Below are positions 31,558-43,090 of a DNA stretch of 64,000 nt, one piece after another. The stretch spans positions 1 to 64,000 of the forward strand of contig NC_041690.1 in NCBI RefSeq assembly GCF_900005765.1, given 5' to 3'. Below the pieces are notes generated by a model. That model was given only the letters and a program-made list of their open reading frames with translations, ran no database searches and was not told where the DNA came from. How positions within the stretch are numbered: position 1 is the stretch's first letter; each line of letters opens with the position of its first letter. Both the position numbers and the translations under genes were made by a program. The DNA is from Plasmodium relictum (Eukaryota > Apicomplexa > Aconoidasida > Haemosporida > Plasmodiidae).

Positions 31558-34500
31558 ATGGAAAAATTAAGTGAGATAAATAATAATGACAAAATAAAAA
31601 AGATTTTAAAAAATATAAAAGATAGTGAGAATACGAAAAATAAATTTTGTAACATTCTATTGTTAACGAAAAATATAAAAGATTTAAAACAAGATGATAA
31701 AATTAATGTTTTAAAAGCAATAGATGTTGAATTTATTTGTTTATTGTTACGTTCAAAAAATGAATTTAAATTATTTACTCTTCGTTTAATCAATAGCTTA
31801 GTAGCCAACTCTACTTTCCTCTATTTAAAAAAATGTTTGCCTTTTATAAATTCTATTATTTACCATTATTTATCTTATATTAAAAATGTAGCTAAGGAAA
31901 TTAATAAAATTGAAAAAAAAGAAAATAACATAAAAAGAGATGAGAAGAATGAAATAGAAGTTAAAAATTGTAAAAGTGAGAGTGAAAAAGAAGAAAATAA
32001 TGCATATCATGAGAATGATATGAAAGATATTAATGTAATTTATAATGAATGCTTAACTTTTTTTCTAAAGATTCAAGAATTTTTAAAAACAGAAGATATA
32101 ATAAATACAACCTATTATAATGATGAAAATAATGATATTGACGTTGATGTTGAAATGTATTTTTTTAGCAAAAGTTTAAAAAAAAAATATCGTAGTGAAA
32201 ATATTATGGATAGTAATAATGAAAAAAGAGATATCAATGATGTGATTGAAACAATAGATAGTGACAATTTAAATTCTGATTCTGCATTTTCTGAGGAAGA
32301 TGAAGAAAATTTTGATTCAAAAGAACATGATTTTTATTATCACGATGAGAATATTTGTTTAATTGAATTAATTTTGGGCGTTTTAAAAGAAAACATATTT
32401 ATTAAAGAATTAAAAAATGGAAAAGATAAAATAAAAAAAAATACAGAAAAAGGTGAAGATAAACAATATAAAAAAAAGGATGATGATGATAAAATAAAAA
32501 AATACAATAATGACAAAGTAGATATAAAATTTCAGACAATTGATGAATCTTTTTTTTCTCAAATGCTATTAAATGAGAACAATATAAATATTTCTTTACT
32601 TTTTTTAAACAATTTGATTTTAAAACTTCATGACAATAAATTTTTAAAGGAATATTTTTACTTATTAAATAAAATAATTGAAAATTATGATAAACAAAAT
32701 ATAGTTACATCAATGAATTGTTTAACTCATTTAAATATATATATAAAAAACAAAAGTTTTCATTATATTTTAGATGAAAATATCATTTACAAATTTTATG
32801 CAAACATTATATATCTATTTTCTCAAATAAAATCTGAGAAAGAAAAAAAAGTCTTATATACATTATATTCAACCATATATTCCTGTCTAAATTTTATGTT
32901 TGTCAATAAAGATTCTATTGATATTTTAAAAACACCTTTATCCTATATGAACGTAGAATTATACTTATTTCTTGAAGATGTTATAAAGCATTTAGATCAA
33001 AATGATAATAAAAATCATACTTTTAATAACAAACATTTCAAAAAAATGTTTCATTTAATATGTAACAATATGGAAAATATCATAAATTATGTAAGTTATA
33101 ATTATTCGTTGACTGATGAATATGAAATAAAAGAAAAAATAGAAAGAAACAGTGAAAATGTAAAAAATAATTATAAAGTTATTAATAATAACACAATTAA
33201 TAATAATAATATTAATAACAATTCCAGTAATAATGACATTAATAATAATGTGAATCATAACAAAAAAAAAGATATTTACGAAAATATTATTAAAAATAAG
33301 AAAAAGGAACAAGTATGTAGTGATATGCTATCAAATAAAAGTGTTGAGAACACATTAATAAGTAATAATAACTTAGAAATAAAAGATGTCTATGTAATTA
33401 TATCTAAAATAAAAAAATCTATTGAAATTTTATTAGAATTTTTAAAAGATATAAAAAGCAAATTTAAAGATTTTAATGAAAATTCCAACAATTTTAAAAA
33501 ATTTAAAAATGAGTTTAATGAGGAAATAAATTTATTGATACGATTATTTTGCAATTACTTAATTCATGAAAATGTTCATTATATTGACGATTTTATAAAA
33601 CTATTAGAATTTTTTACTATTTTTCTAGAAGAAGAAAACTTTTTTTTTCTTTTAGTAGTAAAAAATGTTCACGTTGATCGTTATTTTAATAACAAAATTT
33701 TTATCTCAAAACTTTTTCTATATATTTTTGATATCAGTATGAAAAATATTACTCATGTAAAAATTTTATTTAATTTATTTAATAAATGTGCTTTTAATAT
33801 AATAGAATTTCTTGAAGTAAATGTAGAAAAAGATATTTCTGATAACTCATTAATTATTGAAAATTCCATTAATGATTATGATTTAATTGAAAATTTAAAT
33901 ATATCAGTAGATAAATTAAGTAACTTAAATTTTGTTTATATAATATGTGAAGATGAATATCTTAAGAATACTGATAATAGTTTCAAAGGAAATGTAAAAA
34001 ATATTATTTTTTTTAGCACTCATTTTTTCTTTTATTATTATTTTAATGTTTTGCATAAAAAAAATGAAAACTTACCTCAACATAATTTCGATGTTATTAA
34101 AGATAATTATTATAATTTATGTAACAAGCAAATTCAGAAAGATGAAAAAAGTTTTTTTCTTTCATTAAAAATTTTATTATCCATTACTTCATTGCTTTTT
34201 ATGAGATTTGATGCTTATATAGTAACTCATATTTTAAAAAAAAAGGATATTCTTTTTATACAGGTATTCATTTGTTTTATTATCTGTTTTCTCATTTTTA
34301 TACTTTCATTATATATACACAGAATTAATATTTCTTGTATGTATTTATTAATATTCTTTAGTTATATTTTAGAGATTCACAACTATATTATATATTCTTA
34401 TACATTAAATTTTTTTATTTCATCATAGGATTGTTTAATTTTATCTCTTTTAAATTTGAAATATATAAATGAAGATAAAATGAAGAATAATGAAGAAAGT

Positions 34501-34832
34501 CAAATAAAAAAAAAAAAGAAGAAATTTTTTTTTCAAATATTAAAATTGATTTATTTTATTATGTATTATCATCCTTATTTTGTATCTTTATTTATTTATC
34601 GTCTAAAACAATTGAAAGAAGTAATTAAAGAATAGAAATATGTATATAAATTTCAAATTTTATTTATTTTTTTTTTTTTCAAAATGATTTATATTTCTTT
34701 TCATAATTATAAATTTTCCTCCTTTTTCAGGTAAATGATATAACATATTTTGAAACAAGCAGAAATAAAATGAAGGAAAAATATATTTCTATTTGTTTGT
34801 TTTTAAATAATTTTATTAAGAATTATGTATAA
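31558..34832 (+). CDS. Armadillo/HEAT-like protein, probably neurochondrin family, three exons
   Basis: Exons 31558-34263, 34429-34620 and 34731-34832 join in phase 0 to 999 residues. The N-terminus reads like neurochondrin: KFCNILLLTKNIK, then VLKAIDVEFICLLLRSKN and FKLFTLRLINSLVANSTFL. This corresponds to the family's first helical repeats ('ALLLVTK..', 'iG..Fl.rLL..', 'laL.lL..f'). Acidic insertions (about 210-265) and an Asn-rich stretch (about 540-575) interrupt the helical fold. The C-terminal exons add LILSLLNLKYIN and a helix ending NNFIKNYV. No signal peptide was seen. Family assignment is by pattern at the N-terminus only; a general ARM-repeat protein is the alternative. Intron 1 stays open in frame to its own acceptor TAG, so unspliced mRNA would encode a different hydrophobic tail. 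Confidence 0.7.
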
Positions 34833-35556
34833 TATTTTATAAAAGCTTAAATATTTTTTTATATAGAATATTTAAAAAGTTTTTATAGTTTTGCATTTAA
34901 ATTTTCATATATTTTCTTTTATATTATTCATAATTATATTTTTAAATCATTATTTTTCATTTTTTTTTTTTTTCTTTTTTTTTTTTTTTAAATAAAAAGT
35001 AAAATCAGTGGATATTTTATCTCATTGAATTTTATATCATATATATTTTTTTTTATGTCAGTATTTGTATTAATATATTTTTTTAATTATTTATTTTACT
35101 TTAATTATTATTATTTATACTTAGTATTTATTATTAAGTAATAATTTATAAAAAGTCTAAGCTTTTTTTTTTTTTCTTTATTTTTAAAGAAAATAACCTT
35201 TATACTATTTTGAAAAATGTTATTGTAATTATATTTTAATGCAAATGCTTGAAGACAAATATAAAATAAAACATGTACATATACATAAATATAATTATAA
35301 AGTTTTTAAGAACAAGTCTTTTTAACTTCTAAGTGGTTGTAATATACATTTATTTTATTGTAATTGTAGAATTATAAAAAGTATTTTGAATATAAATATT
35401 TATGACAAAAATATAAATAAATGGATCAGTAGATAAAAATAATTATTTAGTATTTGTAAATTAATATATTTTTTTTTTTTTTTCTGAGACAAGAATTAAT
35501 TAAAATAATTGAATTATAAATAATTTTATTATTTATAGGAGAAATATTCTATTTTT
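34833..35556. other. Intergenic region
   Basis: This 0.7-kb region between two plus-strand genes has long T runs. An acceptor-like TTATTTATAG lies 18 bases before the next ATG, so the downstream gene may have a spliced 5' UTR. No gene was seen. Confidence 0.5.
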
Positions 35557-38500
35557 ATGATGGATTCAAATTCTATATATGACAAGGAATATTTATATAA
35601 TAAGTTATATGAACTAAAAAATTTGAAATCAATAAAAACTAATGATTTGATAACTAATTATGTAATTTATTTTGTTTTATATGTTAAAAAAATTATTGAA
35701 AAAAATGAAGAAAATAAACTATTGATGGAAATAAGCAAGGAAAAAAGAAGAAAAGAGTTAATAAAAGAAAATATAGAAAAGATAAAAACGAAATTAAAAG
35801 AAAGTAAAAATGGATCAGTTTTAAAAGAAATGCATTGTGATGAAAATTGTGAAGAAAACAAAATATTTGAAAAAGATAAAAATAACATAGGATATGAAAA
35901 AGATTCTAATGATTATAGGAACAATGATAATAAATGTGATTTTATAAAAATATGTAATGATTTAAACTTTGCCTTTCATATATGTATATTGCTAATAGTT
36001 AATAATTTAGAAAATAATAAAAATAATAGAGATGAATTATTTCATAAAAAAAGGTATGATAATAATTTTTGTTGTAGAGAGACTAGTTATGAAGACTTAG
36101 ATGAACATGATAATACAATATATATCGAAAAACAACAAAAGGAAAAAGAAACTGAAAACTTAAAAGGAAATAATAAGAATAATTTTTTTTTTGAACTAAA
36201 TCTGTTATATATTTCATTATGCTTTTATAATATGTATTTATTAAATGATAATAATTATTATTTGAATGTTAGCTTATTATTATTTTTAAATATTTTTCAT
36301 TATTTTAAAAACAAAGAAATTATTCATTATATTTATATTAAAAATGTTTTTATAAAATATGAAATATCTGTACCCAAATTTTTATTTGATATCTGTAAGA
36401 CAATAGGAATAATTTATAAAAAACAAAAAGATATATATACTTCTGTTTTTTTTTTAACATATAGCCTTTTCTTTTTAAAGTATATTAAGAAAGATGATAA
36501 GGAAGCAGATGAAGATAAAACAGAAATTGAAAAAATAAATGTGTTGCAAAGTCTTAATGAAGTATTTTTAGAATTTAATTTTTTTTCTATTTCTACATAT
36601 TTTGTTTTAAAAACTATTGATTTACATCTAATATTTTTAAAAAATAATATAGAAAAAATAGAAAGAGAAGCAAAGGAAACAGAATTAGAAAAAAAAAAAA
36701 AAAGAGAGATAAATGATGATACAAATATTAGAGAAGAGAAAAAAACATGTGAAATAATAAAGGGTTCTCCTTTGATGAATGAAAAGGATATTTTTCATTG
36801 TTCTAGTAAATGTAATGAAAATGGTTTTAATTATTATTTTGATGATGGATGGAACAATAATATAATAATAGATAAAAATTTATCTTTTGATGAAAAATTA
36901 AAAAAGATAATGGATACATTTATTTCATTGTACAATAATATAAATGAATGTAGTTATATATTTTTAGATATACATTTATTATCAATATATGAACACTTAA
37001 ATTTTGTTTCCTTTTATATGACTAAAGATGTTTACAAACTATTTGATATTCTAAAAAGAGAAAAAGAAAAAAAAATATTATTGGAATATAAATATATGAA
37101 TTATAGAAATTTATTAGAAGTTTATATAATATATTTAAAATATAATTATTTAAATTATTCTCAAAATGGTTATAATTTAGCTACTTATAAAGATGTGCAT
37201 TACATATATGAAAACAATGAAAAGATAGAAACTTTTTCTCATTCTTTATTAAACAAAAATAATTTATATTTGGATGAGCAGAAAAAAGAAAATATAAATA
37301 ATGTTAGTAATGAAGCTATTAGTTATGAAAATTTTTCTAGTACTTTTGCTAATAATAATAATATTAAAAAAAAAAAAATAGATTATTCTGAGAGTAAAGA
37401 AATTGCAAATGATAATATAATAAATAGAGATAAAAAAAATATTAAAGAATATTTTAAAGATAAAAAAATTTTTATTTATGATAATAATAATAAAATAGAA
37501 AAAAGTATAAACTATTTAGATAATGAAATAAACATTGAAGCAGCAAATATATGTTTTGAAACAATTGAAAATTTATTTCAACGAACAAAGAGAAATAATT
37601 TTGATAATATTTCCATATTTGATAATAATATTATATATAGATTCATTTATCAACACATTTTAAAAGAAAGTAAGTTAAATTTTGATAATAAAGAACAACA
37701 AAATATTTTTTCTGTCGATAATACTTATGAACAAATGTCTTTTTTTAAGTTCTTCCAGGGTGAATTAAAAGAGATTGATAAAATAGTTGAACAAATTTTT
37801 ATTCTAATGATATATCAAAATATGTCGATAAAAATTGATATAGATGCAAGTTGTTTTGAAGAATTTATTCAAAATTTTCAATTTAATAGTATAAAATTGG
37901 TAAATATGAAAATAAAATCTTGTAACTTTTATGATTCAAAATATAATAATTTAGCTATTAATAAAATAAAAAAAATATATAAACGTTTCTCTAAATATAG
38001 GAATAATAAGGAATATATTTCTTTTTTATCATCAAAAAATAAAGAGGAAGAAAATATGATGAATTTCATAAAACATATCCACTATTTTTGCTATAATTAT
38101 AATGAAATTCTATTTCTATTTAAGAATATAAAAAAATATAAGAAGAAAAGTTTTGAATATTTTTCTTTATTTGATCAAACAACCTTACATTTAGATATTT
38201 TATTAAATTCGAGTGAGTCATATTTTTATTTCAATTTTTTTACGAAATCATTTGATTTATATATAAAGAATTATTTAGAAATAATAAACTCCTTAACATA
38301 TCCTTTAAATTATATAGAAAATAAACAGTATTTATCATATAAAAGAGAGTTAATTTTAAAGTGTGCTCTTTTATTAAAAGATGTTTACATATGTAAGAAG
38401 TTTAACACATTTAATGAAAATATTTATTTAAATACAATTAACCAAAAAAAAAACTTAAATTTTGATGATAATCTTGGTGGCAATTTAAGTTTAGAACAAA

Positions 38501-38820
38501 AAAAAACTATAATGCAAATAATAAAATATTATTTTTCATTTTTAAATACTTACGAAAAAGAAAAAAAAACTAATGAGATAATTTTTGAAAATGAAGAAGA
38601 AAAAAAATCTTATTTTGATATTTATTTTTATGTTTGCAAAACTTTATCATCAGTTGATGATAAAATTTTTATATCTCAATCGATACAACAATATAAATAT
38701 TTATTAAATTATTCCTTAAAAAACAAAATGTATGAAGATAAAAAATATAACGAATATATGCAGAATCTTTGTAAAAAATCCATTTATTTATTAAATTTAA
38801 AATTAAATGAAATTAGCTAA
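35557..38820 (+). CDS. KIF-binding-protein (KIFBP/KBP)-like helical protein
   Basis: The 1087-residue single-exon protein is helical with Asn/Lys-rich insertions. The best clue is the C-terminal part: FEYFSLFDQTTLHLDILLNS, then SESYFYFNFFTKSFDLYIKN, then YKRELILKCALLLKDVYICK. This follows the order of the KIF-binding protein C-terminal domain (a '.yF..D....dhi.ilq..S.lyk.l..fe.d....ik...rRi..l..l...ln..yY....r.l.fel...y..m.dlK' pattern). Upstream regions with LLYISLCFYNMYLLND and FFLTYSLFFLKYI suit its TPR-like N-terminal half. In animals KBP binds and inhibits certain kinesins. A role in kinesin control in the parasite would be inference. It is longer than human KBP (about 620 residues) because of low-complexity insertions. 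Two adjacent ATGs (35557 and 35560) are possible starts, preceded by an in-frame TAG. Confidence 0.6.
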   Translation: MMDSNSIYDKEYLYNKLYELKNLKSIKTNDLITNYVIYFVLYVKKIIEKNEENKLLMEISKEKRRKELIKENIEKIKTKLKESKNGSVLKEMHCDENCEENKIFEKDKNNIGYEKDSNDYRNNDNKCDFIKICNDLNFAFHICILLIVNNLENNKNNRDELFHKKRYDNNFCCRETSYEDLDEHDNTIYIEKQQKEKETENLKGNNKNNFFFELNLLYISLCFYNMYLLNDNNYYLNVSLLLFLNIFHYFKNKEIIHYIYIKNVFIKYEISVPKFLFDICKTIGIIYKKQKDIYTSVFFLTYSLFFLKYIKKDDKEADEDKTEIEKINVLQSLNEVFLEFNFFSISTYFVLKTIDLHLIFLKNNIEKIEREAKETELEKKKKREINDDTNIREEKKTCEIIKGSPLMNEKDIFHCSSKCNENGFNYYFDDGWNNNIIIDKNLSFDEKLKKIMDTFISLYNNINECSYIFLDIHLLSIYEHLNFVSFYMTKDVYKLFDILKREKEKKILLEYKYMNYRNLLEVYIIYLKYNYLNYSQNGYNLATYKDVHYIYENNEKIETFSHSLLNKNNLYLDEQKKENINNVSNEAISYENFSSTFANNNNIKKKKIDYSESKEIANDNIINRDKKNIKEYFKDKKIFIYDNNNKIEKSINYLDNEINIEAANICFETIENLFQRTKRNNFDNISIFDNNIIYRFIYQHILKESKLNFDNKEQQNIFSVDNTYEQMSFFKFFQGELKEIDKIVEQIFILMIYQNMSIKIDIDASCFEEFIQNFQFNSIKLVNMKIKSCNFYDSKYNNLAINKIKKIYKRFSKYRNNKEYISFLSSKNKEEENMMNFIKHIHYFCYNYNEILFLFKNIKKYKKKSFEYFSLFDQTTLHLDILLNSSESYFYFNFFTKSFDLYIKNYLEIINSLTYPLNYIENKQYLSYKRELILKCALLLKDVYICKKFNTFNENIYLNTINQKKNLNFDDNLGGNLSLEQKKTIMQIIKYYFSFLNTYEKEKKTNEIIFENEEEKKSYFDIYFYVCKTLSSVDDKIFISQSIQQYKYLLNYSLKNKMYEDKKYNEYMQNLCKKSIYLLNLKLNEIS

Positions 38821-39189
38821 TTTTAAAATAATAATATGTGTATTTTATTTTCATTGGTGTCCGTATATATTTATATATTTTAACTTGAATATATATATTT
38901 ATTATTATACTTAAAAATAAGGTATTAATTTTTTTTTCTTATGTGTAAGTATAGGTATATATATATATATATATATATATTTTTTAAAGTAAAAGAAATA
39001 GGTATATGGATATATTTTATTCATTTTATTTATTTATTTTTTTATTTTATTTTTTTATTTTATTTTTTTATTTATATTTATGTATAATTAATTTATTTAA
39101 TTTTTTTTAATTTTTTTTCTTTTTTTTTTTTATCATTTAAGAATGCAAAATATTACTTTTTGTTAATTTTTTTTTAAATTTTTCTAAAA
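38821..39189. other. Intergenic region with (TA)n and T-rich repeat
   Basis: The short spacer includes a (TA)n run at about 38955-38980 and an imperfect repeat of TTTTATTTTATT-like units at about 39020-39075. No gene was seen. Confidence 0.7.
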
Positions 39190-40344
39190 ATGAATCGCTT
39201 TGATGAATTCATATATTTATGTAAAAAATTTGATAAAAATGTGAATTTCGTAAAAAGAGAAAAAAAGGAGAAAGATCCTTTTCTCATTAAAAGCAGCGAA
39301 ATATATACAAAATTATTTAGTAATTGTGAATATATAGATAATAACACTTTAAAAAAATATGGATTATTTTTAAAAAATAAATACATTAAAGAAAATAAAA
39401 CAAAAATAAAAAATAAAGATCATTTATTATATACTATAAATAGAGCATCAGAAGAAATAAATTTTTTAAAACCTCAGATAGAAATACATAAACATATTTT
39501 AAATTGTCTAAATAATTTATTAAGTATATTTATTGATATAATTAATAAATATGAACAGAATTTAAGTGATTATTATTTTAAGTTAAATAAATTTACTAAT
39601 TTTTATTTTTATGATATTCAAAATATAGAATTCAATTTTGATTATCTTAATAAATTAAATAATAATATATATTCGGATTCTTATGATAATCAATCAAAAC
39701 AATTTAACGTTGATTCTTCTTTTAATTGTTCTTCAATTATATTAAAAAAAAAAAACAATAGCAGTAGCAACAATAAAAGATTAAATATAAAACATGAAGA
39801 TAATAATGATAATGAAACTTATGTTAATAATGAAAGCACAGAGTTAAATGAAAAATTTGATAGAGATAATAGTAATAAATTAAGTTTAAGAAAAAGAGAA
39901 AATAATCAAATCAATTTTACAAAAAAAGACAAAAATGACATGTACAATAAATATAATTATATTGAAGAAGAAGAAGAAAAAAAAAAAGATTGGATGAATA
40001 ATAGCAGCATTTTTTATGATGATTATTTATTAAATGATAATCAAAAATTAGAATTTAAAAAATACGTTGATTTATTTGAAAAGGAAGAAACCACTTATAT
40101 AATAGAAACAAAAAAGAAAATAGCAAAAATAAGTAATTTAATGAATGTATTTGTTAATAAAATATATGAGCAAAATGAAAATTTAAAAATGATTGAAAAT
40201 ATAATAGAAGAAAGCATAGAAAATGTATCCCATGGAAATGTTTATTTAAGCAAAATTCAAAAAAAGAAAAATTTAAATTCCCTTATATTTTTTGTTTTAA
40301 TATGTACTTCTATTTTTTTGTTTTTATTCGATTTTTTTAGATAA
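39190..40344 (+). CDS. STX18: Syntaxin-18/Ufe1-type Qa-SNARE
   Basis: The 384-residue tail-anchored protein has a SNARE heptad region at about 300-355, a stretch QNENLKMIENIIEESIENV followed by HGN (zero-layer Gln probably Q328), and a C-terminal transmembrane anchor at about 362-384 (SLIFFVLICTSIFLFLFDFF). The order 'QqeaeIdsIh.lv..atENi.eGN' then TM is typical of syntaxin 18. The N-terminus agrees: DPFLIKSSEIYTKL at 29-42, LKKYGLFLKNKYI and HLLYTINRASEEINFL near 78-93, as in the syntaxin-18 N-terminal domain. A low-complexity Asn/Ser linker at about 160-260 separates the halves. The family works at the ER in retrograde Golgi-to-ER fusion. It is a single exon. Confidence 0.85.
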   Translation: MNRFDEFIYLCKKFDKNVNFVKREKKEKDPFLIKSSEIYTKLFSNCEYIDNNTLKKYGLFLKNKYIKENKTKIKNKDHLLYTINRASEEINFLKPQIEIHKHILNCLNNLLSIFIDIINKYEQNLSDYYFKLNKFTNFYFYDIQNIEFNFDYLNKLNNNIYSDSYDNQSKQFNVDSSFNCSSIILKKKNNSSSNNKRLNIKHEDNNDNETYVNNESTELNEKFDRDNSNKLSLRKRENNQINFTKKDKNDMYNKYNYIEEEEEKKKDWMNNSSIFYDDYLLNDNQKLEFKKYVDLFEKEETTYIIETKKKIAKISNLMNVFVNKIYEQNENLKMIENIIEESIENVSHGNVYLSKIQKKKNLNSLIFFVLICTSIFLFLFDFFR

Positions 40345-41129
40345 ATATATAAATGTATACTTATGTTGAAATATTTTAAATGAATATATGGATATAATTA
40401 TTAATACATAATACTAGTATATATATATTAATAAGAAATATATTAAGCACACATTAATTTTTGTTTTTTTTTTATTTAATTACTATTACTAAAATTATGA
40501 AATTTATAAATACTTCGTATTCTTTTTTAATATTGTCTAATTTTATATTTTTTTTGTATCTATTTTTCTCTTATTTTTTTTTAGTTTTAATTCAAAAAAA
40601 AAAAAAGGGAAATTTTTTCTTTTTTTTTAAATAAAGAATTAGTATTTTATTTTGAAATGAGTTTAAAAATTTATAGGATAATATTTTTGTTAAATGATTT
40701 TATAGAATATATATTTCAATATAAAAAAATTGAATATATAGAAAAAAAAAAGAGAAAAGATAATTTAATGAGATGCTTGCTTAATTTTATTTTCTATTAC
40801 ATTTTATATACTACTATTTTTATTTTTTTTCATTTATTTTAATTGATTTTAACCATGACAAAATTAAAATTAGTTATTTAAAAGGTAGTAATATACTTTT
40901 TTGATAAAATAATTATGCAAAAAAAAAAAAAAAAAAAAAAGTTTAGACTAATATACTTTTTATACAATATATATGTATAATTTTAAGCTTAATATGAACA
41001 TATGATTTCTTTGTTTCCTCACAATTCTATGTAATAACGAGTATTTTTTTTTTTTTAAAAGTTTACATATTTTACAGTATTTAAAACGAATATTGAGTAC
41101 TAATAATTTTTATATTATATTTATATAAT
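40345..41129. other. Convergent intergenic region
   Basis: This 0.8-kb region lies between the SNARE gene (+) and TFIIE-beta (-). It contains an uninterrupted run of 22 A at 40919-40940. A 61-codon open frame at 40657-40842 is probably chance. No other gene was seen. Confidence 0.6.
40919..40940. repeat. 22-base poly-A run
   Basis: A perfect run of 22 A lies in the convergent spacer between the SNARE gene and TFIIE beta. Confidence 0.95.
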
Positions 41130-42341
41130 CTATTTTTTTTGAATAAACTCATTTTTAATTTCATCTGGTGTAAAAAGATGAGTATTGTAAATTCTTTTCA
41201 TTTTTTTAAGAATAGGTGCAAATTTATCATCTTTATTTTTTCTTTTTTGAATATTATCATTCAAAAAAAGATTATTCGTAGATTTTAATTTGTATTCTTT
41301 TAAAATATTATCAAGATTTGGTAAAGTGATTTCATCCCATAGTGTTTTGATATCATTTGTAATTGTGAATCGTTCTTTTTCGATATGTTCATAAGCAAGC
41401 GGAAAGAATATAAAACCTTTCAAATTGTAAAAACAATTATCACATTTATTTTTTGAATAGATATCACAAAAAGTTGGGAGGTTTTTACATTTTAACTTTC
41501 CTCTTAAGTGACTATTATTTGATCGTATACACCTAACTTTTTTTTCAAACAATAAGGTATTTACCCATTTATATATATCTTTGTTAGTGCTAATTAAATC
41601 ATCATTAATTTCATAACCATATAAAAATCCATTTTTATTTATTTTATTTAATAATGAAGTTATATTTGTAATATCAATATAAGGATTAATGTAACATATT
41701 CTTTTTTCATTTAAATCAATTTTAATTTGTTTTGAAGATGCTAAATAACTTAATAAAAAATGATTATTTATATCAACACCTTTAAATCCAAAATTAATTA
41801 GCATATTTTCCAAATGAAAAAATGAAATTCCCTTATTTGCTACTACTGGATTATTGCTTATATGATTATTATTGCTTATATGATTATTATAATGAGATTT
41901 TAATATAGTTAATATTTTATGATATAAAAAAGAAAAAGGTATTATTTCATTTTTATAAAATATTTTTAAATTACTTTTCAAAATATACTTATTTCCATGA
42001 AGTAAATTACTGTTATTATTATTGTTATTACCATTTAAACTACTACTATTGTTATTATTATTAATATTATTAGTAGTATTATTATTATTGTTAGAACTTA
42101 CTATATTTATTTTTATATTATTCTTTAAATTATTAGAATTAGAATTTTCTAATGAACTTTTATTATTATTTATAAAATTATTCTGTGTGGTATTATTATT
42201 TGTACAATTAAAGTTATATCTTGAATTTAAATCATTTTTTCCTTTATTTATATTAAGAGTATTCTTTTTATTGATATTATTCAATTTAAATTTCATTTTT
42301 ATTTTTTTATTTTCTATGTTTTGCATTTTATACTTTTTCAA
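41130..42341 (-). CDS. Transcription factor TFIIE beta subunit
   Basis: This 403-residue single-exon protein has about 125 Asn-rich residues, then tandem winged-helix domains. The first wing runs from SFLYHKILTILKSHY to YLASSKQIKIDLNEK (about 137-213). RICYINPYIDITNITSLLNK leads into the second, GFLYGYEINDDLISTNKDIY and then KWVNTLLFEKKVRCIRSN, matching the TFIIE-beta core ('..kpkYnikdk..Ll.lL......G.ll.di.e..p.....v..l.d....vnr'). TLWDEITLPNLDNILKEYKL corresponds to the 'lW..v.....d...i..yL...gi' helix. TFIIE beta acts with TFIIE alpha and TFIIH in Pol II promoter opening. An unusual Cys cluster (CKNLPTFCDIYSKNKCDNC) is inserted after the second wing, and a metal site there is possible. Its 5' half is repeated after the N gap, an artefact. 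Confidence 0.75.
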   Translation of the reverse strand: MKKYKMQNIENKKIKMKFKLNNINKKNTLNINKGKNDLNSRYNFNCTNNNTTQNNFINNNKSSLENSNSNNLKNNIKINIVSSNNNNNTTNNINNNNNSSSLNGNNNNNNSNLLHGNKYILKSNLKIFYKNEIIPFSFLYHKILTILKSHYNNHISNNNHISNNPVVANKGISFFHLENMLINFGFKGVDINNHFLLSYLASSKQIKIDLNEKRICYINPYIDITNITSLLNKINKNGFLYGYEINDDLISTNKDIYKWVNTLLFEKKVRCIRSNNSHLRGKLKCKNLPTFCDIYSKNKCDNCFYNLKGFIFFPLAYEHIEKERFTITNDIKTLWDEITLPNLDNILKEYKLKSTNNLFLNDNIQKRKNKDDKFAPILKKMKRIYNTHLFTPDEIKNEFIQKK

Positions 42342-43090
42342 TAAAAAAAAAAAAACAAAAACAAATTAAATATATTTATATAGAATTCGTAAATATGTAT
42401 TATAAAATAAATCTTAATAAACACTCATTTTTAATTATAATATTATAATAATGTAAAAAATTTTTTTAATTATAAAATTAATAAATACTTATTAACAATT
42501 ATAATTTAAATAAGTTCATTTATAACATCTTTTTTAAAAATACAAATTTTTCAATAAAAATTATAACACTATTCAAAAAATAGTTTTTGAATAACTTTCA
42601 CTTATATATAAAAAAAAAATATATAAAATTAGATAAATATATACACATATATATTAATAATTATATATATATATTTGTAAATAAATGTTTTTTTAATTAT
42701 AAGGGATCTTATGTAAGATATATTTATTTTAAAAAATTAAAATAACATAAAAAATTAAATCATTTGTTTTTATTGCTTGTTTTAATAAAAATCTGATATT
42801 TAAAGCAGTATATCTTGTTTTTTCTAAGTTTTTTTTAAATAATTAGTTCTATATATATCGATTATATTCATTAGGGTTTTATATAAGTAAAATAAAAAAT
42901 TTACTTATTTTTTTTTAAGAATTTTTATTTTAAATATAAAAAATTAAATTAAATGCATAAATTAATAAAAATTGAGGTTGTAGAAGGAAAAAAAAAAAAA
43001 AATATTTAAAAATTATGATTCAATATGTTATATAATTTTTTTTTTTTTTTGGATGAAAGTGTAAAAATTAAAAAAACCTGCATTTAATTT
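41930..43090. repeat. Left copy of a 1161-bp exact duplication bordering the assembly gap
   Basis: Every stretch I compared in this interval matches the interval at 43391-44551 with a constant offset of 1461 bases, including poly-A and poly-T runs of 10-15 bases. It covers the 5' part of TFIIE beta and about 750 bases of its upstream region. It ends exactly at the first N. This copy is attached to the complete gene. Confidence 0.95.
42342..43090. other. Upstream region of TFIIE beta, up to the gap
   Basis: AT-rich intergenic DNA that presumably contains the TFIIE-beta promoter; it is repeated identically at 43803-44551. No gene was seen. Confidence 0.6.

Noticed and set aside
34264-34428. 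Treating 31558-34428 as the complete coding region
   Set aside because: The end is exactly an acceptor TAG after an in-frame donor CAG/GTATTC, and two downstream exons continue the frame; the longer spliced model is preferred.
40657-40842. 61-codon open frame with a hydrophobic C-terminus
   Set aside because: Such lengths occur by chance at this base composition. It lies in a convergent spacer, has no recognisable motif and is Ile/Lys/Phe-driven; a small membrane protein cannot be fully excluded.
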